A stretch of 64,000 bases of DNA from Acanthosepion esculentum (GCA_964036315.1 OZ038495.1:26310190-26374189); one strand, 5' to 3'; counted from the first letter of the stretch, positions 1-33,292 are shown. Notes: generated by a model not told the origin, from the letters alone. Made by a program: numbers and translations.

Positions 1-63
1 AAACATTTACAGTGCAATAATTTTTTTTAACCTAATTTACAAAATATGCACAATTTTTTTCTT

Positions 64-65
<2 letters not shown>

Positions 66-111
<46 letters not shown>

Positions 112-123
112 CACACACACACA
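66..123. repeat. (GT)n(AT)n(CA)n compound microsatellite
   Basis: Alternating GT, then AT, then CA dinucleotides, about 65 bp upstream of the first visible taxilin exon. The GT and CA ends can pair across the AT core. Confidence 0.95.
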
Positions 124-188
124 CCTTTTGAGAGTATTTTGTTTGTGTATTTTTACCTAGCATTCATTCATTTATTTTTTTTTTATAG

Positions 189-21312
<21,124 letters not shown>

Positions 21313-21870
21313 GGATGCCTTTCTACTTAAACATATGGCAGTTTAATGTCCATTACTGTTTTATCCCTCAATCTATTTAATTAATTTTTTTAACTTTTTT
21401 TTTATTTTTTATTTTATTTTATTTTTTTTTTTAAAGCATTTCTGTCTCCTGTATTTGACCCTCACCTCCTTAAAACTTTCTTCCTAGTTGTTTTTGTTTA
21501 TGTTTTTGAAATATATATTTCTTTACCCACACTTGTAATTTCTGACTTTTTTTTTTATTTGAGGAAATAGTGAATTGAACTGCTTGGTTTACTTGTGAGA
21601 TATATTATTTTAGGCTAATGCAATTCAGTGTGTGATATCTACTAAGTCATAGTCTGAATCAAGGCCAACATAAATGTTATGAATTTATGATTGAACTTTA
21701 AAAGCATTTAAAATAGTGTGTGTGTATGTGTGTGAGAAAGAAATAGAGATGTCAACTAAATATTGATGGAATTATTTTACTTTGGCTTTTTTAAAAACAT
21801 GTTTTTAGATTATGATGAACAGTGTGATGCATTATGAATAAAATATTAAGAGATTTGAATGTAAAAGATT
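21313..21870 (+). other. TXLN: Taxilin 3' UTR, proximal part
   Basis: T-rich sequence follows the stop codon. The first clear polyadenylation signal AATAAA is at 21837-21842, and further AATAAA hexamers occur at 22631-22636 and beyond. The true end of the transcript cannot be fixed from sequence, and a longer 3' UTR is possible because 21.9-24.9 kb shows few transposon remains. Confidence 0.5.
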
Positions 21871-24800
21871 AAAAGAAAATTGTTTTTTGTATATTACCTT
21901 AAGACATTTTGCTTTTCATAAAATACACACTATTCTGTAAGTTTTTCTCAGATGAAATTCATTTTATCTTTTGAATTTTTCATGTAAGAATTCTTCAGAT
22001 TTAAGAAAAATTTGAGAACTACAGATTGACTCTCATTAATTTCATGTCATTATGACGTGTGAATGCTGGAAAGTGGAGTTTTGAAAGCTCACATGTGGGT
22101 AGAATAGGTAAAATAACTTGGATTCTTTTATCTTTTTCATTCTTTGATTAATGTACACTTAATAATACCAGAAACAATTTGTAGAAGTCTTACCTGTGAT
22201 TAAATAAGAGTATTAATAAGCATAAGATTTTTGAATTTGGGTGAGCAGTTAAATCTGCTTGTATCACTGAAACAATAGCAACAGATTAGTGTGCTAATCT
22301 AGGATACTTGATATAACATTAGCTTAGCTCACCATAAAATCTGGTATTATAGAAATAAATCAGATACATTTATTTTTAAAAGGGCTGGTATTAATTATAG
22401 ATTTCTACCTATAATGCGTTAATGGCTACTGCTTATAATTTAAATCATTAATGCCCATCATCCCATTTTAATTGGTTAAATTATAGTAAGCAATGGCCGG
22501 AGTTTGATTTAAAGGCTTTGTTAATGGAGATGTAGAAAGAGAAAAATTTAGTATAGTAACATTTTTATAAGATCTTTAAAATCAATTCCTCTTATTAAGT
22601 GATAATTCAACTTCATTAGTTTTACAAATGAATAAAAACTTGCAGGAGTTTTTTTTGTTTGTGTGAACTTGTTAAAGACTTTTTAATGTTCCCTTTTATC
22701 ATTTGCTTTCCCAAAATAAGTCTGTATTAAAAAAAAAATATAAATAAATTTAAAATGAGGTCAATTAAGGTATCGTAATTCCAAGGATTTTTAGTTGACA
22801 CTTTGATTTTTGTTGCACCATCCTTGACAAGAATATTGGATTTTGCAAATGGCAAAAAGTAAATTTTTCTTATTTTTGTAAAATTATTAAAAAATAAGAT
22901 TTATAGCCAAAAATTACTACCTTTAAGAAAAGAAATCCTTATTTGAATTAAAAGAAATTCAATATTCAATCCTTCTACTTTGATTTCTATTGATTTATGA
23001 GGTGCTACCAAAATGAGGAATGCACCAAATGTAATCTGGATTTTTGCTCTTTACCTTTTATAAGCAATACACAATCTAACACAGTCACTAAAGATGAACA
23101 ATACACAAAAGAAAATTAGAAAATATCTTGAATGTCTGATATGTTAATAAGTAAATGAAGTGGAGTGATGCCTTTTTCACATTACATTTGCAGAAAAATA
23201 TTTCTATGGCAGAGGTTGATATCCTACCAGTATAGCTCTTTGTAAAATGCTCTCACTGCATACATTTTGAAGCATAAACACATCTTGCAGAAAGATTTGG
23301 TTGAAAGTAGAGAACAAATCAAAGAATTCCTTGGCCACATTTGTTTGTTCTCTCTACCTGGTTTTCACTTGTAACTGATCTTTTAGAAAAGAAGGAATTG
23401 AAGGAGACTGCTATTTGTTGCTTGAATAAGTAGCAGGGACTATATTTAATATCATCCTCCATTATAGTTTTATTTGAATGTCTTTCATAGCCAAATGACC
23501 TTGGAATATTAACTTTAGATGGTTGTCTAATAAGTTTATAGCATTTTTATTTTTAATAAGACTCATCAGCTTTTTTCCTGTTATCTCTCAGACTTTAATT
23601 TCTTGTTTACAATGAAGTGTTAAAGAAAAATACTTGCATTAACATTGATTATTGATTTACTGCAAATTAATTTAGAGAAAAGAATTAACTTATTGGCTAA
23701 TCTTATCAACATTAATTCTTGTAATTTCAATTTCTAGAAATATTGGACTTCAATAATATAACTCTTGAATCACTACTGGGATATGTTAATTAGAATATGT
23801 AGCTTTATTTCTTAATTCTTTCAGAATTTGCAACAGTCATCAGAAAGTCTTTATAAAGTGTGTGTGTGACAATTTTTTTAATGGTGAAATGATTAGGGTA
23901 AAATTTTGCTTTAATATGTAATTATTTTTGTTTTATGTAGGGAAAAAGAAAATGATTTGAGCCTTGATTTTATTATTTATTTATTTTTTTTAAGTAGAAA
24001 TGAAAATTTTGCTGATTTTTTTTTTTTTTAAATAAAAGAAAAATCAATTTGTAATCATAATATTGATTCTGGTTGGCTGGCTGTATTTTCTTTTAACAAT
24101 TTAAAAAATTTATTTTTCATCAAGATGCTTTGTGGGTCTTCCACACTCCAGTAACTGACCTCAGTAACTTGAAATCTGTTAATTGCTTCTTACTTTAAAT
24201 ACTCAATAATTGTATATCATTGACTTTGTTGACATTTATTTTATTTCTAAAAAGCAAAATAAGAAAACTGCCAAGAGTTCTTTTTAAAGTAAAATTACAA
24301 TCGTGTGCATTGTTTATCTCCGAGACATTTTGCATTGACTTACACAAGAAAATGAATCTTTTCACATTGATTATTTTTTTTCTTCTACAGAAGAATTTTT
24401 TTAAATGAGCAAGAAAAGAAAATACTGTAAACTTACTTTTTTCTTTCACTCCAATTTAAGACTCCAATTTTCCAGCCATTATAAATTCCAAAACAAATTT
24501 ATTAAGAGAAAAAAAAAAATGGCCTTATAGTATGAATTATAACTTTCATGAATTTCTCATTGTAATGTTTGTGACTCATTCTAGATCTCATTTAGTGGGA
24601 TTAGTTTCTGATCCCATTTCGTATTGGTGTGCTCTAGAATACTGTGTTATTCCACACCTGCTTTATTAACAAGTGCTTTTTATTGAGCTAAAGAACAATT
24701 GTGTTTACATTATGGAAATATTTTCCATACTTTTTTTTCTTTCTTTTTAACCTGAAAGAAAATTTATTAAAATTTATTACCTGAAATATTGTTTAGATTT

Positions 24801-24970
24801 ACTTTCATTTTATGTGTGTGGGAGGAAATAATGTTTTGATTTTCAGTACTTCTGAAAAATGTATTTTTCATTACAGCAAGGATTTTTCTCATTTGTTTGC
24901 TTGTTGATTAATGGGTCTTGAAGGTTTTATAGGTTTGTTCTGGATTCTGTATTTTTTTATGTCTGTTTAT
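21871..24970. other. 3' flank of taxilin, no gene seen
   Basis: AT-rich sequence without a supported gene or a recognised transposon. An imperfect inverted repeat (TTAATGGCTACTGCTTATAA and its complement around 22480-22495) lies at about 22422-22497. Part of this may still be transcribed as a long 3' UTR. Confidence 0.4.
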
Positions 24971-24974
24971 ATGA

Positions 24975-25127
24975 GGGGGGTACTGAAAATTTCTTGGCTT
25001 GACAAAGAAGTGATTAAAATCTGAAGTTTGGACAGATTTGGTGGAAGTGGGTCAGCCACAACTTCCATGGGCATTGGGCATGGACCTAAAAATTCTCACT
25101 AATGTGAGAATTTTTGGGTCCATGCCC
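24975..25127. repeat. Short palindromic element with a 24-bp hairpin
   Basis: GAGGGGGGTACTGAAAATTTC at the left resembles a mariner terminal repeat. The right part is a tight hairpin, 25076-25099 with 25104-25127, one mismatch, four-base loop (arm begins GGGCATGGACC). It may be the rearranged end of a mariner or MITE. Confidence 0.6.
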
Positions 25128-25953
25128 ATCTAAATTGCATTATCATGAAATGAAGTGATTTATTAACAATAAATTCTTGTCAGTTTTTTGCTTTTATTTT
25201 AAAATTCTACTTGAATTAAAAATTTTGTTGTTATCATTGTTGAATCTTTTGATCTACAAATCTACATTATTCTTTTTAACTGATATTTTACCATGTTTAA
25301 TTTTTTTGTCTTGACACTTGAAAATAAATATTTAAAAAAACATATGTAACAGTAAGTTCTCTCCTACACTTTTCCAAACACTTAACATGCTTAATTTTGA
25401 AAAGAGTAACAAAAAAAATTAAATTCTTTAATTTTACATTTAGTTATATATCTATTTTTGTACAATTTAAATTTATCACTAGTTTTCATCACTTAAAACT
25501 ATCAACATTACTTAGTAATTTATTTCTCACTTGTTTGTATACCTCTTTTTGTAAAGATGTACTGCTTATACTTATTCAAAAATTGATAATTCAAGACTCC
25601 CTAATTTTGGCTGGGAAAATCTTGAATTGCATATGAGAGCAGACAGACTTCTTTGAAGTGAATATCAAAGAACAAATCAGCACAAATGTTATCATCTACT
25701 CTAGTCAGGATTGTGAAGCACTGTTCAATATTGTAGGAGTTTAATATATTTGTATATTTGACATATATTTATTGAAATGCCTTTATTATAAAAGATATCA
25801 ATACAAGCAATTCCAGTTTGAATTGTAATGAAAGACAAATCTACTCTACATATATAAACAGTATCTTAGTTTTTAGCACTATCATGTGAGACATGTTTTG
25901 CTAAGTTTGTATGTTGATACTGATAAGAGTAGAAAAGTAAATATTCATTTACC

Positions 25954-25959
<6 letters not shown>

Positions 25960-25988
<29 letters not shown>
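25960..25988. repeat. (AT)n microsatellite flanking a hammerhead segment
   Basis: Uninterrupted AT repeat that directly abuts the hammerhead-like core on its 3' side as read on the minus strand. Confidence 0.9.
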
Positions 25989-25991
<3 letters not shown>

Positions 25992-26367
25992 ATTCACAGA
26001 CAGTACTGTTTCGCTGTATCACAGCTCCTCAGTGCGACTAGACTTCCGAATGCCTCAAGCCAGGATTAAAACACAATTTGGTGTCAGCCAGAACTATCTT
26101 CACTCGGTAGAGTTACACAACTAAATCTAGCGTATTGTTTTTACAAATGTAAACAAATGCCAATCAGCTAAAGTGCTCCATTCATTTTACTGAAGAGCTT
26201 TGCATTAGTGCAGGTGGCTGTTGTTTATAGAATTAGCTTATTACTCAACAGTGCTCAATTGAAATGTATTTTCAAGAGCTAAAATATATATATATGGATT
26301 TATTTGAAGGTGGGCAGTTAAAAGTAATTGAGTAGTAAGAAATTAAACTAGTTCTGTTGAATTGCCA

Positions 26368-26373
<6 letters not shown>
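25989..26373 (-). mobile_element. PLE-like terminal fragment with hammerhead, bracketed by (AT)n
   Basis: A non-coding 385-bp block between two (AT)n tracts. It contains a consensus hammerhead on the minus strand next to its left border. The rest has no open frame. Similarity in layout to the hammerhead-bearing terminal repeats of Penelope-like elements supports the call; no RT is attached. Confidence 0.5.
25991..26040 (-). ncRNA. Hammerhead ribozyme motif, near-consensus
   Basis: Minus strand, 5' to 3': CUGAGGA (complement of 26026-26032) fits the core CUGANGA; helix II is GCUGU/ACAGC with a three-base loop (26013-26025); GAAA is the complement of 26009-26012; helix III is ACAG/CUGU with a two-base loop (26000-26009); the cleavage base is C (25999). 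Helix I pairs 25991-25998 with 26033-26040, five contiguous pairs, then a mismatch and two more. Such small hammerheads occur in Penelope-like elements and retrozymes, where they self-cleave transcripts. Position 7 is G, which the consensus allows. Confidence 0.7.
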
Positions 26374-26419
<46 letters not shown>

Positions 26420-26420
26420 C
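26374..26420. repeat. (AT)n(AC)n microsatellite
   Basis: AT repeat passing into AC repeat; the right border of the hammerhead segment. Confidence 0.9.
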
Positions 26421-26516
26421 AATGGATAAGTTGTCTAAATTATGCTAAAATGAAAATAACACTATCATCTCATTTTAACAGAATTATACAAAAATCTTGA
26501 AATACTAAAGAGTAAA

Positions 26517-27120
26517 TTTATTCAATAAAATCACCATTGGCTTCAACCACGGCTTCCAGACAGCTTCGGAATCTCCTGCAACTCATCTGGAGAGTCTTGT
26601 TTAAGTTGTTGAATACTGCCATAATCCTTGCCTCCAGTTCATCTTTGGTGTTACAAGGAGTTTTGTTGGTCTCTAACTCAACTACGCCCCACATATAATA
26701 ATCAAGGAGTTGCAGTCTGGGCAGATGTAAGGGGTGATGTTTTTGCAGAAATTGTTTGACAGCCATGACAGGGTTCTCCTACTTGGGTGGCCTGGTGCAG
26801 AGTCCTGTTGCCAGACATAGGGTCTTCCAGCAGCCACCCTCCTCAAGGCACTTGATGTAAGCCTCCATGTTGAGTCTGAGGCCCTGTGGGAAGATGAATG
26901 GAGGCATAATGTTGCCATTACTAGTGATCACTCCAAACACCTTTGTAATCACCATTAGACTCGCCCAACTCATTCTGAATCCTCTGCACTCTCCTTAGAT
27001 TGACACCCAAACTCTCTGAAATGTTTGTACTGGAGCTTCCAGTGAGAATGTCAAGCAGTACAGGATGTCATTTCCAAATTTCTGGTGGAGTGAATTACGA
27101 CATGTTTCTCTTTTTCTCAC
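26517..27120 (-). mobile_element. Mariner transposase relic, internally deleted
   Basis: Minus-strand frames give [18 protein letters not shown] and RRVQRIQNELGESNGDYK (helix-turn-helix linker), joined at once to FGVITSNGNIMPPFIFPQG, RVAAGRPYVWQQDSAPGH (catalytic Asp), LLDYYMWGVVELETNK and ACRRFRS-like RRFRSCLEAVVEANGDF (C-terminus). The block with the first catalytic Asp is missing, a few residues before DYY are lost, and there are frameshifts. C-terminal Asp in DYY is typical of DD34D mariner elements. Confidence 0.75.
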
Positions 27121-27195
27121 AGTCAACAGAATCAAAAACAAACAACACAAACATGAAATTAAAAATATAAAATGGCGACAATTTACCCATCGCAC

Positions 27196-27471
<276 letters not shown>

Positions 27472-27534
27472 GAGAAGCCACGTATACTTTCTTAATATGT
27501 ATATAATATAGAAAAAATAATCAGAATCTATCAA

Positions 27535-27720
27535 TAGACATTTACAGTTTTCTAATGAGTGTCCTGGTCGATTAAAATGTTCAGCTATGGGGGAATAAGG
27601 ATTGTTTTGACGTATGGTTAGTTTATGGTTGTTGAAGCGAAATCTAAATTATTTCCAGATTCACCAATATATCCACTGCACAATATGTCCCAATAGTGGA
27701 TAGATTCTGATTTCAGTTCC
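27535..27720 (-). mobile_element. GIY-YIG endonuclease fragment of a Penelope-like element
   Basis: The minus strand reads CSGYIGESGNN, then after a one-base shift RFRFNNHKLTIRQ and PIAEHFNRPGHSLEN. The YIG, the Arg in RFRFNNH and the HFN.PGH block are typical of the endonuclease domain carried by PLE polymerases. The copy is truncated on both sides and abuts the microsatellite block. Confidence 0.6.
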
Positions 27721-28032
27721 ACATACACAAGCAGAAAAAAAGAAAAATACTGGATTTTAAAATTAAATACATATAAACTACGGTTAAATAAAGACTTGGG
27801 TATTTTAAATCTTTATAAATATTTCAATAAACAAAACATTTTTGTTACATATAGTTAAAATTTATTTTAAACATCTAAAAATATTACTACAGTTAGATTT
27901 ACATTAGAAATATTCAAACACAGTTGCAGTCCATATCACATGACGTCCAAGTCTCGCGATGGATGCTACTTAATGTAAACAAACTTCTGAAAACAGCCAT
28001 TTCTGAAGAAAGATCGGGGCCAATCTGAAATA

Positions 28033-28120
28033 TCAAATATATATATATATATATATAAATAAATACTTTCACAAAAAAAACATTCAATTTTTTTTAATTT
28101 GCAACTTTTCAGTTGTTTTT

Positions 28121-28178
<58 letters not shown>
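28033..28178. repeat. Two (AT)n tracts, 28033-28056 and 28125-28178
   Basis: Two pure AT microsatellites about 70 bp apart; the piece between them has no recognisable feature. Confidence 0.9.
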
Positions 28179-28179
<1 letters not shown>

Positions 28180-28182
<3 letters not shown>

Positions 28183-29145
28183 CGAACTTGTAGCATATAG
28201 ATGAACCACAGGTTTAAAAAAAGAAAACAGATCTTTTCTTGGCCTTGCCTCCGGAATGGAAGCAACACAAGGAATCAACGAAGAACAGACGCAAGACAAT
28301 GGATTTCAAAATAAAACATTTATTCATAAATACATAAACAGATAAAGAAAGAAAAATAAGAAAATTCATTTAACGAAGGGGGAGGGGACCATGAAAGAAC
28401 AGAAGATGCGAGCGAATACATACATATACATAAACAAAAAAGATCAAGCCAAGAGAATCAACTTATCTGTCAGTCGAGTTGATGTTTCCACACAAAGTTC
28501 TGATTCGGCCAAGCGAGAGTTCGTATGTTAACACAATATTTTGGTCGGCTGGCAATTTTCCTGGGTTCCTTTTCTTTCAGAAGTGTTCGGAGTTTCACAG
28601 CATCTCGTACAGGCGTTTCGTTGGTCAATTCAGTTTCATAGCAGCACTCTCATCTCTAGTTGACAGACTTTGCTGTCTTCTTCATTTCAGTGGGCAGTCC
28701 ATTTGGAATTGGGATGATTTTGCCCAGTGACGTTCATCTGCCACTGGTCATACGGAAAACTGAAAAACATTTTTTAGATTTTTGCTCTCCCCAAAGACAG
28801 TCACGTGGGTTTTCTTCGTCCTTGACCGGGTATCACGGGAGCATGGGGGACAGATCACGAAGTGTTTGTGTGCTGGTCAAACTTTCAGTCAACGCTTATT
28901 AGGGTCTAATCACGTGAATCACAGCAGGAGATCCTGATGGTGCCAGGAATTCACTTATGGTCAACCACCTGATAGCTGCTAGATTTTGGAACCAGGTCAT
29001 TTTCGCATCAGGTCACTTCAAAGTTCATGGACCCGTGGCTTGTGGATGGAAGAGTAGGCAAAGAGGGAAAGAAATTGTGAAAAGAAGCGGAGGATATGGC
29101 TGATCATGGAACATATTCGCTCACAAGTTGAAAGCATCGGATTTT
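28180..29145 (-). other. GC-richer non-coding block, possibly LTR-like
   Basis: This is distinctly richer in G and C than its surroundings and has no coherent long frame. On the minus strand it has an AATAAA hexamer, then TTGTGTTGCTTCCATTCC near its end. A similar TTTTGTTGCTTCCACG with AATAAA occurs at 47540-47600 on the minus strand. The pattern suggests the polyadenylation region of an LTR or other retroelement, but no terminal TG/CA boundary or primer site was proven. Confidence 0.25.
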
Positions 29146-29295
29146 ATCTATTTTTATTTATCTATTTATTTATTTAGTTATTTTTAAAAAAATTTTTTGT
29201 TACCTAACTAATTTTCGACATGAATTTGTGATTTTTCTTTGGGAGTGTTTTTTTAGCCTAACGCCTATATGATTAATGAAATCGTGTGTGTGTCA

Positions 29296-29298
<3 letters not shown>

Positions 29299-29332
<34 letters not shown>
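29299..29332. repeat. (AT)n microsatellite
   Basis: Pure AT repeat, left border of the hammerhead-like segment at 29333-29492. Confidence 0.9.
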
Positions 29333-29335
<3 letters not shown>

Positions 29336-29340
29336 ATCGT

Positions 29341-29395
29341 CACGTTGCCTGATGATTGCGTCTAGCATGAAACAGCCTGTCGCCTCTAAGTGTTG
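29341..29395 (+). ncRNA. Hammerhead ribozyme-like motif
   Basis: CUGAUGA at 29349-29355, short helix II (UGC/GCA with a U-U mismatch at its base), GAAA at 29369-29372, helix III ACA/UGU with loop GCC and cleavage base C at 29381. Helix I starts GC/GC and may continue as CAC/GUG beyond an internal loop. The stem III sequence resembles that of the hammerhead at 25991-26040. Helices I and II are weaker, so activity is doubtful. Confidence 0.45.
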
Positions 29396-29485
29396 ACTTC
29401 AATGTTCACTTTTATATTTACACGCTCTATCTCTGATATTGAGCATTTTATCCCATAAATATAGTACACCTTAAGAGTATATTTC

Positions 29486-29492
<7 letters not shown>

Positions 29493-29520
<28 letters not shown>
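29493..29520. repeat. (AT)n microsatellite
   Basis: Right border of the 160-bp hammerhead-like segment. Confidence 0.9.
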
Positions 29521-29523
<3 letters not shown>

Positions 29524-29639
29524 CACATACACCATTTTTTTCCCAGCTTTAAAATGTGGTTTTAAAATTATTGGGATTATTTTCATATATTTTAAATTTG
29601 TGATTAAAAGGAATTTAGAAGGATGTGACTCCAACTACA

Positions 29640-30163
29640 GTGGTTAACATGTTTGTCTTGTGAACATGTTTATTAAATTCAAATGAATGTAGCTTTGTGC
29701 CAGGATTGATATGGTCCAACAAATATGTAAATCAAGATTGGTGAACCAGAATAGACAGGATGTAGGCAAGACTGAGCAATTTGAAATCACATATTAGGCA
29801 TAAGAAATAGGGATTTCTTCTACTCTGATGCTACTGTGAAGATCTATAAAAAAAGAAAGTCGAGTGTTTTTTATTAGTCTTACATCTTGTACTACTACTA
29901 CTTGTTACTTCTTGGTATTGATCATTACAGTTCAGTAACTTTATGTTGAGACATGTTAAACTTTTATCAAGTTGAATAATTGTTCAGACAGCTGTGCTTC
30001 CAAACATTTACTCCTAGGATAATTTAGCCAAAGACTGCCAACATTGACACTTGAAAACTTGTTCCTCAACTTAGAATTAACTCAGCTCTTGTGTAATTCT
30101 GACTTAAATCTTTTGCTACCATTACTGACAGAGAATAGAGCAAGAGAATCACAAGAAAAAAAA

Positions 30164-30201
<38 letters not shown>

Positions 30202-30790
30202 ATCTTTTTTTGGTTCTCATTAACTTGAAAAATTTGATGTGCTTTTCTGTGTTGAAATTGGCATGAAATGCTTTTGAGTCTTGTTTTTCAAAAACATATA
30301 TAATTTTTTTTTAAGGCAGGACCGGGATTAATCTTGTACAAAGCAATATGGGTCCAGTCTAAGGATTTGTCATTGATTTCAGGCAAGGTATTACAAGGCT
30401 TAATCCCCAAATCAGACACTCGTAGGATACAAAGGACACCGTGCTCAAATCTTATCTCAGACACAAATTGTCATAAAAATCCGACATTGTTTCCCCTCTT
30501 TGCATTTGGGTCAACTGTGAAAGATTTTTAGCCAGTTCATTCTTTATCAGTTCTTGTGCATTCCTTCTTTTCAGTTGCATAAATAGCACCATTTCACACT
30601 GCATTTCCTAAAAATCACTTTAACCAGTGAACAGTAGTTCATGTTTACTATGACTTTCCTCTGATAAGCAATTGACCTGATTACAACATCTATTCCATTG
30701 TTCATCTTTAATATTTTGTTGCAAAACACTTCTAAAATGTATAAAGCTGAAAACAAAATGGGTAGCTTGAATTTATAGCACATAGTTTTT
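29640..30790. other. Unassigned AT-rich interval
   Basis: No gene or transposon domain was recognised. A 24-base T run sits near 30170-30195. Confidence 0.35.
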
Positions 30791-31560
30791 TTCTTTCTTT
30801 AATTTTGTTGGCAATCACTTGTGGTGCACCATCTGTAACAAGACTGTTTGTTTCCAGTCAGCACCTGTTTTATCCAGTGCCTTTACCAAAATTTCAAAGA
30901 TGGTTTCCGTCTTTTGATATCCCTTTTAATTGGCATCAGTTTCACAAATTCTGCAGACATATTAAGCGTGTTTTTATCTTATTTATAAAACTGTAAATTG
31001 TGCTATATGACTTAGATTTGTAATTTCATCAAATGCAACAAAAATATTGTAAACAATTTTATCTTTAAGTTGGTTGTTGATAATACATCAATTCTTTCTG
31101 CAACTGTATTTCCCAAGAGGCTTATGCATGCTGCTTTTGTAGGCTAATATCTTCTGTGGCTGCCAACATACATAAAATTCACTTCTGAAAAACACAGCAA
31201 ACCTTTGACTCCAGCATCATTGACTTAACAAACATTTGAATACCGTCTGTTGGTTTTTAAATGAATTCTCCAACTCGTCAAATTTATCCGATAACTTTCC
31301 ATTATATCCATCATATGTATGAGTGATTATTGAATGTTTTCCAATGATCTATTCTTTTGCCACAGCTACCTTGTAGCATGCAAATCCTGTTGGATTTTCT
31401 ATTCAATTCAGCAAAGAAGTACAAGATTTTACATTTTTTTCAGTACCATACAACATCCTTCATTAATTGCTCTGGTAGTAGTAATATTAGCCATTTCCTC
31501 ATAAGGAAACATTCAGCATTCCTGACCTAGCAGCCAGTGCTACTTTTAGTTGAAATTTAT
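30790..31560 (-). mobile_element. hAT-type transposase relic
   Basis: Minus-strand pieces DKIVYNIFVAFDEITNLSHI, AQFTVL, SAEFVKLMPIKR, ALDKTGADWKQTVL and VTDGAPQVI follow the order of hAT transposases of the ZBED5/FAM200 kind, where DES(T)D and TDGAP motifs hold catalytic acidic residues. Numerous stops and shifts are present. The N-terminal zinc-finger part is not recognisable. Confidence 0.5.
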
Positions 31561-31874
31561 AAAAAAAAAAAATTTTTTATTAAAATATTTTTTCAGAAAA
31601 ATAGGTTTCTCAAGTTAAGTAACTGTTATTTCTCTTTCCAGTATTGATGGTAGGTGGAAGATTCTTCCTGAGCTTTTATTTGAAGTATTGTGGAATATCC
31701 ACATCTTGATTGTCATTCTCTCTCTGAGTTACATGTTATATCCATTTTAATTATTGCTGCTGTTGAAAGTTCTCAGGTGATGTGGTTTCTGTTATTTGGG
31801 TACAGTTCTTTGAAATTCTGTAGCACTAGCCTACAAGCATCCAAGAAGAATGGTCCTCACTAAGACCCATAGGC

Positions 31875-32490
31875 TTCATGTGCTCAAAGCCTTTTTTAAC
31901 CGTTGATCTGAAAAAGGGGTTTTATACAGCAGACAGTTTAGATATTTCTGGCAGGGAAAGCAAGAATGCTCTTTTCTATTTGTAGATTTGTTTGGAATAT
32001 GGCATAGCATGCTTAAATGAACAGTACCCATCTCTTCACATCTGTGATTGTATCTATGCAGAGCATCAGTCTCGGAAGAAGTTAGATCAGGGTTCTCATT
32101 CCTTTGTACTTCCGATGATGTTTGAAATTTTTTGTTATTGGAGTCCTTGTTTGACATTTACAATTTTGAGAACTAATATTCTTCCTCTATCAGATCTAGG
32201 CATTTAGTGGAGTTTTTAAAATATTTTCTACTGGGAAGAGAAAATCTCTATTGATGTGGTCATATGCTGCTGTGAGGTTAACAATAGCAGGTGTATACAA
32301 TTTTCTATTAGTGGTATGCAATTTCCTGGAATTGTTTGATAACATATGCCATCATTACACCCCTTACCAGAACAAAAACCAAATTAGTTTGTGAACAGTA
32401 AGAGCCTAGTTGATACAATGTTCATTTGTACTGTTGCCATAATAGGTCCAATTGAGATACCTTTTATATGTGTAAGAGATTTGAACATTA
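31875..32490 (-). mobile_element. LINE reverse-transcriptase relic
   Basis: Minus-strand frames show FCSGKGCNDGICY, LTSQQHMTTSI (near LTAAYDHINR) and FQTSSEVQRNE (near F.TTSGVRQGG), in RT order. The peptides are broken by frameshifts. The catalytic YADD block is not visible. Confidence 0.5.
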
Positions 32491-32510
32491 CCTCCTCCCT
32501 AGTGCAGTGT

Positions 32511-33072
32511 TTCTCGACCTACTTAAGCAACGGCACACCTCGACGCAAATGAAATTATCATGGCACGCTTAGCAAAATTTTTAAAGGGTATACATTTAAA
32601 TGTTATAAAATAAAGCTCTAGATTTTAAAAAAAATACACACAAATATGAACTTTATTTCAATGTTTCTATTCAACTATTTTTGCAACTTATTTAATGTGA
32701 AACCTGTGCCTGGAGTTTTTTTTTTTTTTTTTCTCTTTTTTTCTTTTTTTTTTTCGCAATTTCAATGTTTGGTCGAATGTGCCATAAGCAAACCCTCATT
32801 TCTTCAGCTGAATGTAGTCTTTCTCGCTTATTTTTGATGTTATTTATCCACTTAATATAACCGCCCTTGTTTACATTATTTCATAGCGTCAATTGTAAAG
32901 GAACAACAACTCTCGGTTCAGTGTGCAAGGGCGATAACTCCATGTTAAAGGAAAGTTTAACTTTCTTTTTAAATACTATATTAAATTATAAAGCCCCAAA
33001 TAACTGACACAACAAATGTATAAAAGAGGCGATGGGTTACATCTCCCCAATGGACTAAGTGTGCAACACCCC
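32511..33072. mobile_element. Probable non-autonomous hAT element
   Basis: The left end CAGTGTTTCTCGACCTACTT, with GGCACAC and a TGGCACGCTTAGCAAATT-like stretch, is the usual start of a hAT terminus. CCCTAGTG before it and CCCTAGTC after 33072 could be an 8-bp target duplication with one change. The right terminal repeat is poorly preserved and there is no transposase. Confidence 0.4.
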
Positions 33073-33292
33073 TAGTCTAAATGGAAGTCAAATATTGAAA
33101 TACTAAAGTTTTATGTATTACATATGAATTAGACAAATAATAGTGTGACTGGATTTGAGCATTGCCGAAAGTGTTTGACTTTATTTGTTATGCACAATAT
33201 TTAAACCAAATTAAAATAGAACTTTAATGGCAGGAGGGAAAGAGTGAAAACGTTTACCTAATTATCTGTCTATATTTCTGAGATGAGGTATT

